In this document: positions 45,619 to 52,920 of the stretch, one piece after another
Layout: each line of letters opens with the position of its first letter
How positions within the stretch are numbered: the first letter of the stretch is position 1
DNA from: Buttiauxella sp965119215
GTDB lineage: Bacteria; Pseudomonadota; Gammaproteobacteria; Enterobacterales; Enterobacteriaceae
Reading direction: 5' to 3'
Length of the DNA: 64,000 bases
Assembly: GCA_965119215.1 (NCBI GenBank)
Contig: CBCPKK010000005.1
Coordinates: forward strand, 372,001-436,000
Notes under the pieces: model-generated
What the model saw: only the letters and a program-made list of their open reading frames with translations
Told to the model about the DNA's origin: nothing
Databases searched by the model: none
Position numbers and translations under genes: made by a program

Positions 45619-46360
45619 CAAAGCCGCCGTCGCCGCCGCATTTGGACGTGCGGCAACCACCTATGACAGCCATGCGCAACTGCAACGCGCCAGCGGTATA
45701 TTGCTAGCGGACAGGCTCGAAGGCCGGGATATCTCAACCGTACTGGATGCAGGATGCGGCACCGGTTGGTATAGCCGTGCGTGGCGTGAAAAAGGCTGCC
45801 ATGTGACGGCGCTGGATCTCTCGGCAGCAATGCTTAACCACGCCGAACAATTCGGCTGCGCGGATCGTTACCTTGAAGGTGATATCGAAGCCATAAACCT
45901 TCCCGATCGGCACGTTGATTTGGCCTGGAGCAATCTGGCTGTGCAGTGGTGCAATGATTTGCGAAGCGGTTTGAGTGAGCTTTATCGCGTGACTCGCCCT
46001 GGCGGTTGCGTGGCCTTTACCACACTTGCGGCGGACTCAATGTGCGAGCTGCATACGGCCTGGCAAGCGGTAGATGAACGGCCTCACGCCAACCAGTTTC
46101 TGCCTTTCGCAAATATTCAGGAAGCCTGCGAGGGCTGGCGCTGTTCCCTGCAAATTCATGAGATTAGCCAATCGTACGATAGCGTATTGAGTGCCATGCA
46201 CTCGCTAAAAGGCATTGGGGCGACGCACCTTCACGATGGGCGTAAAGCCTCATTGATGACCCGCCAGCAATTGCAAAAATTAAGCCTTGCCTGGCCACAA
46301 AAAGAGGGGCAATTCCCCCTGACCTGGCAGCTCGTTTGTGGAGTTATTGAACGTGATTAA
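45602..46360 (+). CDS. bioC: Malonyl-ACP O-methyltransferase BioC
   Basis: 252-residue SAM methyltransferase that caps malonyl-ACP so that the fatty-acid machinery can build the pimeloyl chain. Motif I is LDAGCGTGWYSRAW (residues about 44-57). The start TATGACGCGA lies inside the bioF end, 17 bases of overlap; bioD overlaps its end by eight bases. Confidence 0.95.
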   Translation: MTRHVNKAAVAAAFGRAATTYDSHAQLQRASGILLADRLEGRDISTVLDAGCGTGWYSRAWREKGCHVTALDLSAAMLNHAEQFGCADRYLEGDIEAINLPDRHVDLAWSNLAVQWCNDLRSGLSELYRVTRPGGCVAFTTLAADSMCELHTAWQAVDERPHANQFLPFANIQEACEGWRCSLQIHEISQSYDSVLSAMHSLKGIGATHLHDGRKASLMTRQQLQKLSLAWPQKEGQFPLTWQLVCGVIERD

Positions 46361-47036
46361 AAAATGGTTTGTCACCGGAACTGATACCGAAGTCGGTAAA
46401 ACAGTCGCGAGTTGCGCTCTGCTTCAGGCCGCAACACAGGCGGGTTACCGTACCGCTGGCTATAAACCTGTCGCATCGGGAAGTGAGATGACGGCGCAGG
46501 GTATTCGCAACAGCGATGCGCTGGCGCTACAGCGTAACAGCAGCGTCGAATTAGATTATCAACAGGTGAACCCGTTTGCCTTTCTGGAACCGACCTCCCC
46601 ACACATTGTGAGCGAGGAAGAACAGCGGCCGATTGAGTTTTCGCAGCTTTCTGCGGGCCTTGAAGCGCTTTCAGCGCATGCTGACTGGCTACAGGTTGAA
46701 GGGGCGGGCGGCTGGTTTACGCCACTTTCTGCCAGGACAACGTTTGCTGACTGGGTGATTACAGAACAGCTGCCAGTTATCCTGGTTGTCGGGATAAAAC
46801 TGGGCTGTATCAATCACGCGATGTTAACCGCGCATGCAGTACAAAACGCAGGGCTGCGTCTGGCAGGCTGGATTGCTAACGACGTTCAACCCACGGGTAA
46901 GCGTCACGCAGAGTACATCGCAACGTTGTGTGATGTTTTAAAAGCGCCGATGTTGGGGGAGATCCCTTTCTACCCGAATATTAATGAGCAAACGGTTCTT
47001 GGCAACCATCTGGATATTTCTCTTCTTTCGGCTTAG
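46353..47036 (+). CDS. bioD: Dethiobiotin synthetase BioD
   Basis: 227-residue ATP-dependent carboxylase that closes the ureido ring of dethiobiotin. P-loop TGTDTEVGKT at residues 8-17, YKPVASG at about 36-42, and EGAGGWFTP. I choose the GTG at 46353 (reading MIKKWFVTGTD, compare E. coli MSKRYFVTGTD) with GGAG nine bases upstream. An upstream in-frame GTG at 46338 would add MELLN and lies before that site. Confidence 0.93.
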   Translation: MIKKWFVTGTDTEVGKTVASCALLQAATQAGYRTAGYKPVASGSEMTAQGIRNSDALALQRNSSVELDYQQVNPFAFLEPTSPHIVSEEEQRPIEFSQLSAGLEALSAHADWLQVEGAGGWFTPLSARTTFADWVITEQLPVILVVGIKLGCINHAMLTAHAVQNAGLRLAGWIANDVQPTGKRHAEYIATLCDVLKAPMLGEIPFYPNINEQTVLGNHLDISLLSA

Positions 47037-47064
47037 TTCACAAATCCTCAGCACATTTCTGCAA

Positions 47065-47086
47065 CGCCCGAAAACTCACTCGGGCG
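47065..47086 (+). terminator. Candidate bio operon terminator
   Basis: CGCCCGA (47065-47071) pairs with TCGGGCG (47080-47086), followed by CTCTTCCT. GC-rich stem but a weak U-tract. Confidence 0.5.
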
Positions 47087-47164
47087 CTCTTCCTGAAACC
47101 ACCAACACTCAGAACTTCTTCTTGAAGTAAAAACCGACACGAGTAGATTACTGCTTAATTTTAT

Positions 47165-47180
47165 GTTGTCAGGTGACAAC
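47165..47180 (+). promoter_or_regulatory. Palindromic operator candidate of the HicA-like/HTH module
   Basis: GTTGTCAGGTGACAAC: perfect 7-bp arms around a two-base centre, 29 bases before the first gene. The left arm contains TTGTCA, usable as a -35. The position suits an autorepressor site for the HTH protein encoded downstream. Confidence 0.6.
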
Positions 47181-47208
47181 TTTATTGAGAGTATGGACAG
47201 GAGATTTT

Positions 47209-47472
47209 ATGAAGCGGCGTATTCACCCAAATAAGGACATTGAAGCAGCATTGAGTTATGCCGAATGTTTGGGGTGGCAAGTTCGTCCAGGTGGTTCGCA
47301 CTGCTGGGGAAAAATGTATTGTCCGTGGAACGACAAAGCCTGCCGCTGTGGTGAGTTTTGTATTAGCTGCATCTGGAGCACACCGCGCAGCGCCTATAAC
47401 CACGCACGGCAAATACGGCGTGTTGTTGATGGCTGTAGCCAGCAAAGCATACCGCCTGTCATCAGACATTAA
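47209..47472 (+). CDS. HicA-like small protein, toxin candidate
   Basis: 87 residues. A helix (NKDIEAALSYAECLGWQV) followed by GGSHCWGKMYCP matches the HicA mRNA-interferase pattern, where the His in GSH (here His31) is catalytic. A second half with STPRSAYNHARQIRRVVDGC gives another helix. Unlike classical HicA it has eight cysteines (20, 32, 38, 45, 47, 51, 54, 76), five of them between 38 and 54, possibly a metal site. The ATG at 47209 is chosen for its AGGAG five to six bases upstream; the frame stays open 12 codons more. The next gene starts 17 bases later. Confidence 0.6.
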   Translation: MKRRIHPNKDIEAALSYAECLGWQVRPGGSHCWGKMYCPWNDKACRCGEFCISCIWSTPRSAYNHARQIRRVVDGCSQQSIPPVIRH

Positions 47473-47489
47473 GTTTCAAGGAGCAGAAC

Positions 47490-48008
47490 ATGTCAGAGTT
47501 TAGTTTCACATTGATTTTTACGTTGCCAGAAAAAGGCCAGGACCCTGCGCAATGGGTTGAAGCGTTGGGTGCACAAGGTTGTGATGACGCGCTGGTTGGC
47601 GTGGGTGTCACTGGGCGTATTGCACTGAATTTCATTCGTGAAGCGCAAGATGCGAAACAGGCCGTTGTTTCTGCAATCAAAGACGTTAAGCGCATTATTC
47701 CAGGTGCTGAATTGGTCGAGGTGATGCCCGATCTGGTTGGGTTAACGGACATTGCCGAGCTGCTGGGTTTCTCGCGGCAATACATGCGAAAAGTCATGGT
47801 GAGCCGGGAGGCTTTTCCGCAGCCGGTACATGACGGTAAAACCGCTATCTGGCATCTGGAACCGGTGTTGCGTTGGATGCGTGAGGCAGGGGTTTCAAAA
47901 GTACCTTTGCCGCTGGTGGAGCTATCGGCCATTACACGGCAATGCAATTTACAACGGGAACTTGCCGATCTCGATCCGAATGTACAGAAGCAACTGGGTA
48001 GGTTATGA
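47490..48008 (+). CDS. Two-domain HTH protein, antitoxin candidate
   Basis: 172 residues. The N-terminal domain (1-78) alternates strand and helix (FSFTLIFTLPEKGQDPAQWVEAL, GRIALNFIREAQDAKQAVVSAIKDV). A helix-turn-helix follows at about 84-104 (GLTDIAELLGFSRQYMRKVM), then FPQPVHDGKTAIWHLEPVLRWM, the wing typical of AlpA/MerR-like excisionase HTHs. AGGAG precedes the ATG. Its position directly after a HicA-like gene and a palindromic operator suggests an autoregulating antitoxin, but the N-terminal domain is not a HicB domain I recognise. Confidence 0.6.
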   Translation: MSEFSFTLIFTLPEKGQDPAQWVEALGAQGCDDALVGVGVTGRIALNFIREAQDAKQAVVSAIKDVKRIIPGAELVEVMPDLVGLTDIAELLGFSRQYMRKVMVSREAFPQPVHDGKTAIWHLEPVLRWMREAGVSKVPLPLVELSAITRQCNLQRELADLDPNVQKQLGRL

Positions 48009-48040
48009 CGGCAAAATTCGGTGCGGGCATTTTTGCCGTC
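48007..48040. terminator. Hairpin between the HTH gene and the UrtE-like gene
   Basis: GACGGCAAAA (48007-48016) pairs with TTTTGCCGTC (48031-48040), 10 bp perfect, 14-base loop, at convergent 3' ends. Confidence 0.6.
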
Positions 48041-48053
48041 GTGTGGCACTCCA

Positions 48054-48764
48054 TCATGGATCTATCCAGTTAGAAACGAGCTTATCATCCAGCAGCGCGA
48101 CGTTTCCCTGAGCCACATTACGGCCACGGTGAAGCAGGCAGAATCGGTCTGCAACGCGGCGAATAAACGACAATCGCTGCTCGACTAACAGAATCGTCAG
48201 ACCAAAGTCCCGGCTCAAGCGTCGAATGATATTACTTAAATCATTAATGAAACGCTGGCCGCTACCAAAAGTGGGTTCATCGAGGATCAGCAGTTTTGGT
48301 TCGGTCACTAACGCTCTGGCTAGCGCCAGTTGCTGCTGAAGATCGCCGGACAGCTCGCCGCCACGAACATGGCGCAGGCTATAGAGTTCAGGGAAAAGCT
48401 CATAAACCATGCCGGGTATAGAGCGTTTTTGTACATTCGCAGCCAGCAGCGCAATGTGCAGGTTTTCCTCAACGCTCAGTTGGGAAAATATTCGTCTGTC
48501 TTGTGCAACGTAGCTTATTCCCAGCGCCACCCGGCTTTCTATAGGCTGAGTGAGTAAATCTTGCGGTGGGTGGCCCGCCTCAAGCCAGGTAATGCTGCCA
48601 CTGCGCACGGGTAAAAAACCCGTGATGCAGTTAACCAACGTTGTTTTGCCCATTCCGGGCGCGCCAAGAACACAGGTGCACTCACCGGGTGTCAGCTCAA
48701 GATCCAGATTCCACAGAATATGGCTTTCACCATAAAACTGATTAACAGCACGCAGACTCAACAT
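48054..48764 (-). CDS. Orphan ABC ATPase, UrtE/LivF-like, with altered signature motif
   Basis: 236 residues. It aligns along its whole length with UrtE, one of two ATPases of the urea ABC importer UrtABCDE: QFYGESHIL, VYELFPELYSLRHVRGGELSG and LLVEQ are all UrtE-like. Walker A GAPGMGKTT (34-42) and Walker B LLILDEP (158-164) look functional, but the signature reads LSGDL instead of LSGGQ. No UrtA-D partner is in the window. Codon 3 is taken as the start because AAGGAG lies seven bases before it and only one base before the first ATG. A near-consensus sigma-54 promoter stands about 70 bases upstream. I infer a relic of a nitrogen-controlled urt operon. Confidence 0.75.
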   Translation of the reverse strand: MLSLRAVNQFYGESHILWNLDLELTPGECTCVLGAPGMGKTTLVNCITGFLPVRSGSITWLEAGHPPQDLLTQPIESRVALGISYVAQDRRIFSQLSVEENLHIALLAANVQKRSIPGMVYELFPELYSLRHVRGGELSGDLQQQLALARALVTEPKLLILDEPTFGSGQRFINDLSNIIRRLSRDFGLTILLVEQRLSFIRRVADRFCLLHRGRNVAQGNVALLDDKLVSNWIDP

Positions 48765-48836
48765 CGGCATTCTCCTTCAGGCAGGGTTAACAACGTAGTG
48801 CTATTTCTGCAACACGAGTATGGCGAGGTTAAACAG

Positions 48837-48852
48837 TGCAATTCTCTTGCCA
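48837..48852 (-). promoter_or_regulatory. Sigma-54 promoter of the UrtE-like gene
   Basis: On the minus strand TGGCAAGAGAATTGCA matches the consensus TGGCACGRNNNTTGCW at every defined position but one (C to A at position 6), with the invariant GG and GC correctly spaced. Transcription would start near 48826, about 60 bases before the gene. Confidence 0.75.
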
Positions 48853-48948
48853 CTAACTGGGACGCGCGCCAGAACATAGCAACTTTGAGAAAAGACTCAT
48901 GAAAAAGGATGAATCAACCTTCGTCCTCTACGACTCAAAAAAACGGGA

Positions 48949-48987
48949 TGCACTTTGTCGGTGCCGGTTTTTGGTGTGTTTGGTGCA
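48949..48987 (-). promoter_or_regulatory. Candidate NtrC enhancer sites
   Basis: Two elements 97-135 bases upstream of the sigma-54 promoter: 48949-48965 (TGCACTTTGTCGGTGCC), matching 10 of 14 defined positions of the NtrC palindrome, and a perfect TGCACCA half-site (complement of 48981-48987). The distance is typical of NtrC enhancers. Confidence 0.45.
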
Positions 48988-49159
48988 AAGCCGCAGTGCT
49001 GCTCCAGACAAATGCGTAATTCGTGAGCAGGATCATAAGAAATGCCCGGTCGCTTGCCGATAAAAAAAGACCAAAAATAATCGTGAAAAATATTTTTGAG
49101 GCCCGGCACAGAGAATTTAGGGTTTTTTGCGGTGTGCGCTGCAAAAGGGCTGAGAGCAG

Positions 49160-49182
49160 TTATCCACTATTCCTGTGGATAA
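49160..49182. promoter_or_regulatory. Inverted DnaA-box pair upstream of uvrB
   Basis: TTATCCACT (49160-49168, 8 of 9) and TGTGGATAA (49174-49182, perfect) face each other five bases apart. A weaker GGGGATAAC lies near 49383. E. coli uvrB is known to have DnaA boxes upstream. Otherwise the 816 bp between the UrtE-like gene and uvrB contain the sigma-54/NtrC sites, the uvrB promoter and no gene I can support. Confidence 0.65.
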
Positions 49183-49483
49183 CCATGTGCATTAGAGTTA
49201 GAAAACTCTCGGTAAGCGAGAGCGGGCGCGGGTTGTACGGGAATTGGCGCGAAACCAAACTTTCATAAATAACTGTTTAAAATTAACGAGTTGAATAAAA
49301 TCAATCGTTGCAATAAAAGTGCCACAGATGTTCCTTACGCTTTTATGACACTGCTTGACAAATGTTAAAAGGTAAAAAAATCTGGGGATAACCATTTTGG
49401 TCAGCTGAAATATCTGACAGTAGAGTATTTTACCGGCTAACCCGACGGCAAAATGGGTATCTATCATAAACACAACGGTAAGG

Positions 49484-49507
49484 AACTGGTTTTTCATCCA
49501 GTATAAT
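49484..49507 (+). promoter_or_regulatory. LexA box and promoter of uvrB
   Basis: AACTG, ten bases, CAGTA: a LexA box (CTG-N10-CAG core at 49486-49501) that abuts a consensus -10 TATAAT at 49502-49507. uvrB starts 73 bases downstream. SOS repression by LexA is expected. Confidence 0.85.
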
Positions 49508-49580
49508 TTTCTGGCAAAATTTCCTGTGCCGAGTAAAATTATCCTCCGGCCCGCTCGTTTCTCCATCAGGTAGCCTCTTC

Positions 49581-51596
49581 ATGAGTAAAGCGTTCAAATT
49601 AAATTCAGCATTCAAACCTTCTGGCGACCAGCCCGAGGCCATTCGCCGCCTTAAAGAGGGCCTGCAAGACGGGCTTGCACATCAGACTTTGCTGGGTGTG
49701 ACTGGCTCCGGTAAAACCTTTACCGTGGCGAACGTGATTGCTGATTTGCAACGCCCCACTATGGTGCTGGCACCGAACAAAACCCTCGCGGCGCAGTTAT
49801 ACGGCGAGATGAAAGAGTTCTTTCCTGATAACGCGGTAGAGTTCTTTGTTTCGTATTACGACTACTACCAGCCAGAAGCCTACGTGCCAAGCTCCGATAC
49901 CTTTATCGAAAAAGATTCCTCGGTGAACGAGCACATCGAGCAGATGCGCCTTTCGGCGACTAAAGCCTTACTGGAAAGACGTGATGTGATTGTGGTGGCT
50001 TCGGTATCGGCGATTTATGGCCTGGGCGACCCGGACCTGTACCTGAAGATGATGCTGCATCTCACCAAAGGGATGATCATCGACCAGCGTTCGATAATAC
50101 GTCGCCTTACTGAGCTGCAATATGCTCGTAATGACCAGGCATTCCAGCGCGGTACTTTCCGTGTGCGTGGTGAAGTCATTGATATCTTCCCGGCAGAGTC
50201 AGACGACCTGGCGATACGTGTCGAACTGTTTGATGAAGAGGTGGAGCGGCTTTCGCTGTTTGACCCGCTAACCGGGCAAATCGACAACGTTATTCAGCGT
50301 TTCACCGTTTACCCTAAGTCGCACTACGTCACGCCGCGTGAACGTATTCTGCAAGCGATGGAAGAGATCAAAGTTGAACTTGCTGACCGTCGAAAAGTCC
50401 TGTTGGCGAACAACAAATTGCTTGAAGAGCAGCGTCTGGCGCAGCGTACCCAGTTTGATTTAGAGATGATGAACGAACTGGGTTACTGTTCTGGGGTAGA
50501 AAACTATTCGCGCTTTCTTTCTGGCCGTGGCCCAGGCGAGCCGCCGCCAACGCTGTTCGATTATCTGCCAGCAGACGGTTTGCTGGTGGTCGACGAATCC
50601 CACGTCACCATTCCGCAAATCGGCGGCATGTACAAAGGTGACCGGTCGCGTAAAGAAACGCTGGTGGAATATGGTTTCCGCCTGCCGTCAGCGCTCGACA
50701 ACCGCCCGCTGAAATTTGAAGAATTTGAAGCGCTCGCTCCGCAAACTATTTATGTCTCGGCAACGCCAAGCAACTACGAGCTGGAAAAATCTGGCGGCGA
50801 TGTTGTCGATCAGGTCGTCAGGCCAACGGGTCTGCTGGACCCGCTCATTGAAGTGCGTCCGGTTGGCACTCAGGTTGACGATCTGCTTTCTGAAATCCGT
50901 AAGCGCGTCGAAGTTAACGAACGTGTTCTGGTCACCACGCTCACTAAGCGCATGGCCGAAGATTTGACGGAATATCTCGAAGAGCACGGCGAGCGGGTTC
51001 GTTATCTGCACTCAGACATCGATACCGTTGAACGTATGGAAATCATCCGTGATTTGCGTCTTGGCGAGTTCGACGTGCTGGTGGGTATCAACTTGCTACG
51101 TGAAGGCCTGGACATGCCTGAAGTGTCGCTGGTGGCGATTCTGGATGCTGATAAAGAGGGCTTCCTGCGTTCCGAACGCTCGTTGATTCAGACCATTGGC
51201 CGTGCGGCACGTAATATCAACGGTAAAGCCATTCTGTATGGCGACAAAATTACCGCCTCAATGGCGAAAGCGATTAGCGAAACGGAACGCCGCCGTGAGA
51301 AGCAACAGAGCTATAACGAAGAAAACGGTATTACGCCGCAAGGGCTGAACAAGAAAGTTGTGGATGTTCTTCAGCTTGGCGAAGGGATGGCGAAAACCAA
51401 AGGCCGAATGAAGAGCAAAGCGCGCAGCGTGATTGAAGATGATGAAATCATTCTGACGCCGAAAGCTCTGCAACAGAAAATCCATCAGCTCGAAGGCAAG
51501 ATGCAGGAACATGCGCAGAATCTGGAGTTTGAAGAAGCCGCGCAGATTCGTGACCAGCTTCATCAGTTACGGCAGTTATTTATTGCGACATCGTAG
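49581..51596 (+). CDS. uvrB: Excinuclease ABC subunit B
   Basis: 671-residue helicase-like damage-verification subunit of nucleotide excision repair. Walker A GVTGSGKTF (about 39-47), the beta-hairpin YYDYYQPEAYVPSSDTFIEKD that clamps DNA, DESH box VVDESHVTIPQ, motif VI QTIGRAARN, and the C-terminal UVR domain (KIHQLEGKMQEHAQNLEFEEAAQIRDQ) that binds UvrC. LexA-controlled promoter upstream, REP pair downstream. Confidence 0.98.
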   Translation: MSKAFKLNSAFKPSGDQPEAIRRLKEGLQDGLAHQTLLGVTGSGKTFTVANVIADLQRPTMVLAPNKTLAAQLYGEMKEFFPDNAVEFFVSYYDYYQPEAYVPSSDTFIEKDSSVNEHIEQMRLSATKALLERRDVIVVASVSAIYGLGDPDLYLKMMLHLTKGMIIDQRSIIRRLTELQYARNDQAFQRGTFRVRGEVIDIFPAESDDLAIRVELFDEEVERLSLFDPLTGQIDNVIQRFTVYPKSHYVTPRERILQAMEEIKVELADRRKVLLANNKLLEEQRLAQRTQFDLEMMNELGYCSGVENYSRFLSGRGPGEPPPTLFDYLPADGLLVVDESHVTIPQIGGMYKGDRSRKETLVEYGFRLPSALDNRPLKFEEFEALAPQTIYVSATPSNYELEKSGGDVVDQVVRPTGLLDPLIEVRPVGTQVDDLLSEIRKRVEVNERVLVTTLTKRMAEDLTEYLEEHGERVRYLHSDIDTVERMEIIRDLRLGEFDVLVGINLLREGLDMPEVSLVAILDADKEGFLRSERSLIQTIGRAARNINGKAILYGDKITASMAKAISETERRREKQQSYNEENGITPQGLNKKVVDVLQLGEGMAKTKGRMKSKARSVIEDDEIILTPKALQQKIHQLEGKMQEHAQNLEFEEAAQIRDQLHQLRQLFIATS

Positions 51597-51609
51597 TTCA
51601 TTTCAAACC

Positions 51610-51684
51610 GGCGGATGTCGCTTGCGCTAATCCGCCCTACGAAAAACGGTTTTGTAGGTCGGGCTAGCGTAAGCGACACCCGAC
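51610..51684. repeat. Inverted REP pair between uvrB and ybhK
   Basis: Unit 1 at 51610-51640 (core GGATGTCGCTTGCGCTAATCC) and an inverted unit at 51654-51684, closely matching the pair at 21322-21395. It lies between two convergent genes. Confidence 0.8.
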
Positions 51685-51690
51685 AAAGCG

Positions 51691-52599
51691 TTACCCCAAT
51701 TGCTGAATAGCTTTTTCCAACGCCTGACGAAGCAATAGCCTGTCGTGACGATAACGAATGTCGTTAGCTTCCAGCGGTTCCTGAATCACCACACGGTCGG
51801 TAATTTCAGAAACATCAACCTGCGGGCCAACCACCACCGCATCAACAATACGCTTACCTACGCGCTGTTCCATTATGTCTAATGTTTGCCCAAGCGACAG
51901 GCTGGCTGCGGCGGTACTCAGCTCTTTACCCAGATTACCGATAAAAACGACCGGTGCTGGGGTACGGCGCAAGGCTTGATCCATATCCTCAAGCAGCAGT
52001 ATTGGCATCAGGCTGGTGTAAAAACTCCCGGGGCCAATCAGAATCAAATCCGCTTCGGCAATGGCCTGCACCGCTTCGCGTGTGGCGTGCGCTTTAGGGT
52101 AAAGCGACAACTCCTGCGGCGGCGAGGAAAGCTGGTCGATATCCACTTCACCGTAAATAAAATGGCCGTCTGCATCTGTTGCCATCAAATCGACCGGCTG
52201 TTCGGACATTGGGATCAGAAATGCATCCACTTTTAGCAGGTTGCGAATAAGATTGATGGCCTCTAAAGGCCGTACGCTCAGGTGATCCAGCGCCTTTAAC
52301 ATCATGTTTCCTAGGTTATGCCCCGAAAGTTCACCATTACCGCCAAAACGATACTCAAACATGGCCGAGGCAACGCTTTGTTCAGTAATTAACTGGTTTA
52401 AACAGTTGCGCATATCACCCCAGGCAATGCCCCCTTCAGAGCGACGGATTCGCCCTGTGGAACCGCCGTTATCAGTGGTGGTAACAATGCCGGTTAAACG
52501 TGAACCCAAAGAGGAGAGGGATGACATGACCCTGCCCAGACCGTGCCCACCGCCAAGGGCGACCACCCGGTCCAAATCCGCAAACGTACGATTGCGCAT
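51691..52599 (-). CDS. ybhK: YvcK/CofD-like protein YbhK
   Basis: 302 residues, the E. coli length. The nucleotide/phosphate-binding start VVALGGGHGLGRVMSSL and the TTDNGGSTGRIR segment define the CofD-like gluconeogenesis factor family (YvcK), which binds UDP-sugars and affects cell morphology and carbon metabolism in Bacillus. The role in enterobacteria is unproven. Located between uvrB and moaA as in E. coli. Confidence 0.92.
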   Translation of the reverse strand: MRNRTFADLDRVVALGGGHGLGRVMSSLSSLGSRLTGIVTTTDNGGSTGRIRRSEGGIAWGDMRNCLNQLITEQSVASAMFEYRFGGNGELSGHNLGNMMLKALDHLSVRPLEAINLIRNLLKVDAFLIPMSEQPVDLMATDADGHFIYGEVDIDQLSSPPQELSLYPKAHATREAVQAIAEADLILIGPGSFYTSLMPILLLEDMDQALRRTPAPVVFIGNLGKELSTAAASLSLGQTLDIMEQRVGKRIVDAVVVGPQVDVSEITDRVVIQEPLEANDIRYRHDRLLLRQALEKAIQQLG

Positions 52600-52738
52600 A
52601 ACTATTCCTTATGACGAACTATCGAAATAAGGTAGCGCAAAAGATCTTTAAATACGATTCAGCATCCGGCGTTAATGATGTATATCAAAGCAAAAGTTCG
52701 CTTTTCGCGTAGTCTGTGGTGAAATTGAGCGATTAGCT

Positions 52739-52762
52739 CGCTATATATATACTTATATAACG
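52739..52762 (+). promoter_or_regulatory. ModE-like box upstream of moaA
   Basis: CGCTATATA, six bases, TATATAACG: the same 9-6-9 layout as the modA operator, one mismatch between arms. In E. coli ModE activates moa transcription from this region. Confidence 0.75.
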
Positions 52763-52820
52763 AAAGCTGCTATGGCGAATAATGTCATCACGCGCTACTA
52801 TCGCTCTAACACACACTAAG

Positions 52821-52914
52821 CCTCAGAGCCTAAGTCGAAAGATACGGTGCTTTGGCCGTGACCTTGAGTCACCAGGGTGCAGAAAGAAATGCCTGCATCT
52901 CCCGTATTTGGAAG
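52821..52914 (+). ncRNA. Molybdenum-cofactor (moco) riboswitch
   Basis: The moaA leader contains the conserved moco-RNA elements: ATACGG (52842-52847) pairing with CCGTAT (52902-52907), the GTGCTTTGGCCGTGAC segment, TCACCAGGGTG, and the GCAG-AAAGAAATGC-CTGC hairpin. It ends about seven bases before the moaA ATG and overlaps its ribosome-binding region, consistent with translational shut-off when molybdenum cofactor is abundant. Confidence 0.9.
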
Positions 52915-52920
52915 GTGTAC

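Noticed and set aside
48899..49063. 54-codon ORF (MKKDESTF...) upstream of uvrB
   Set aside because: Weak ribosome-binding site, overlaps the NtrC-like sites, and no recognisable family.
48897..49109. 70-codon minus-strand ORF upstream of the UrtE-like gene, considered as a UrtD remnant
   Set aside because: No Walker or signature motif and no similarity to the end of UrtD; kept as non-coding control DNA.
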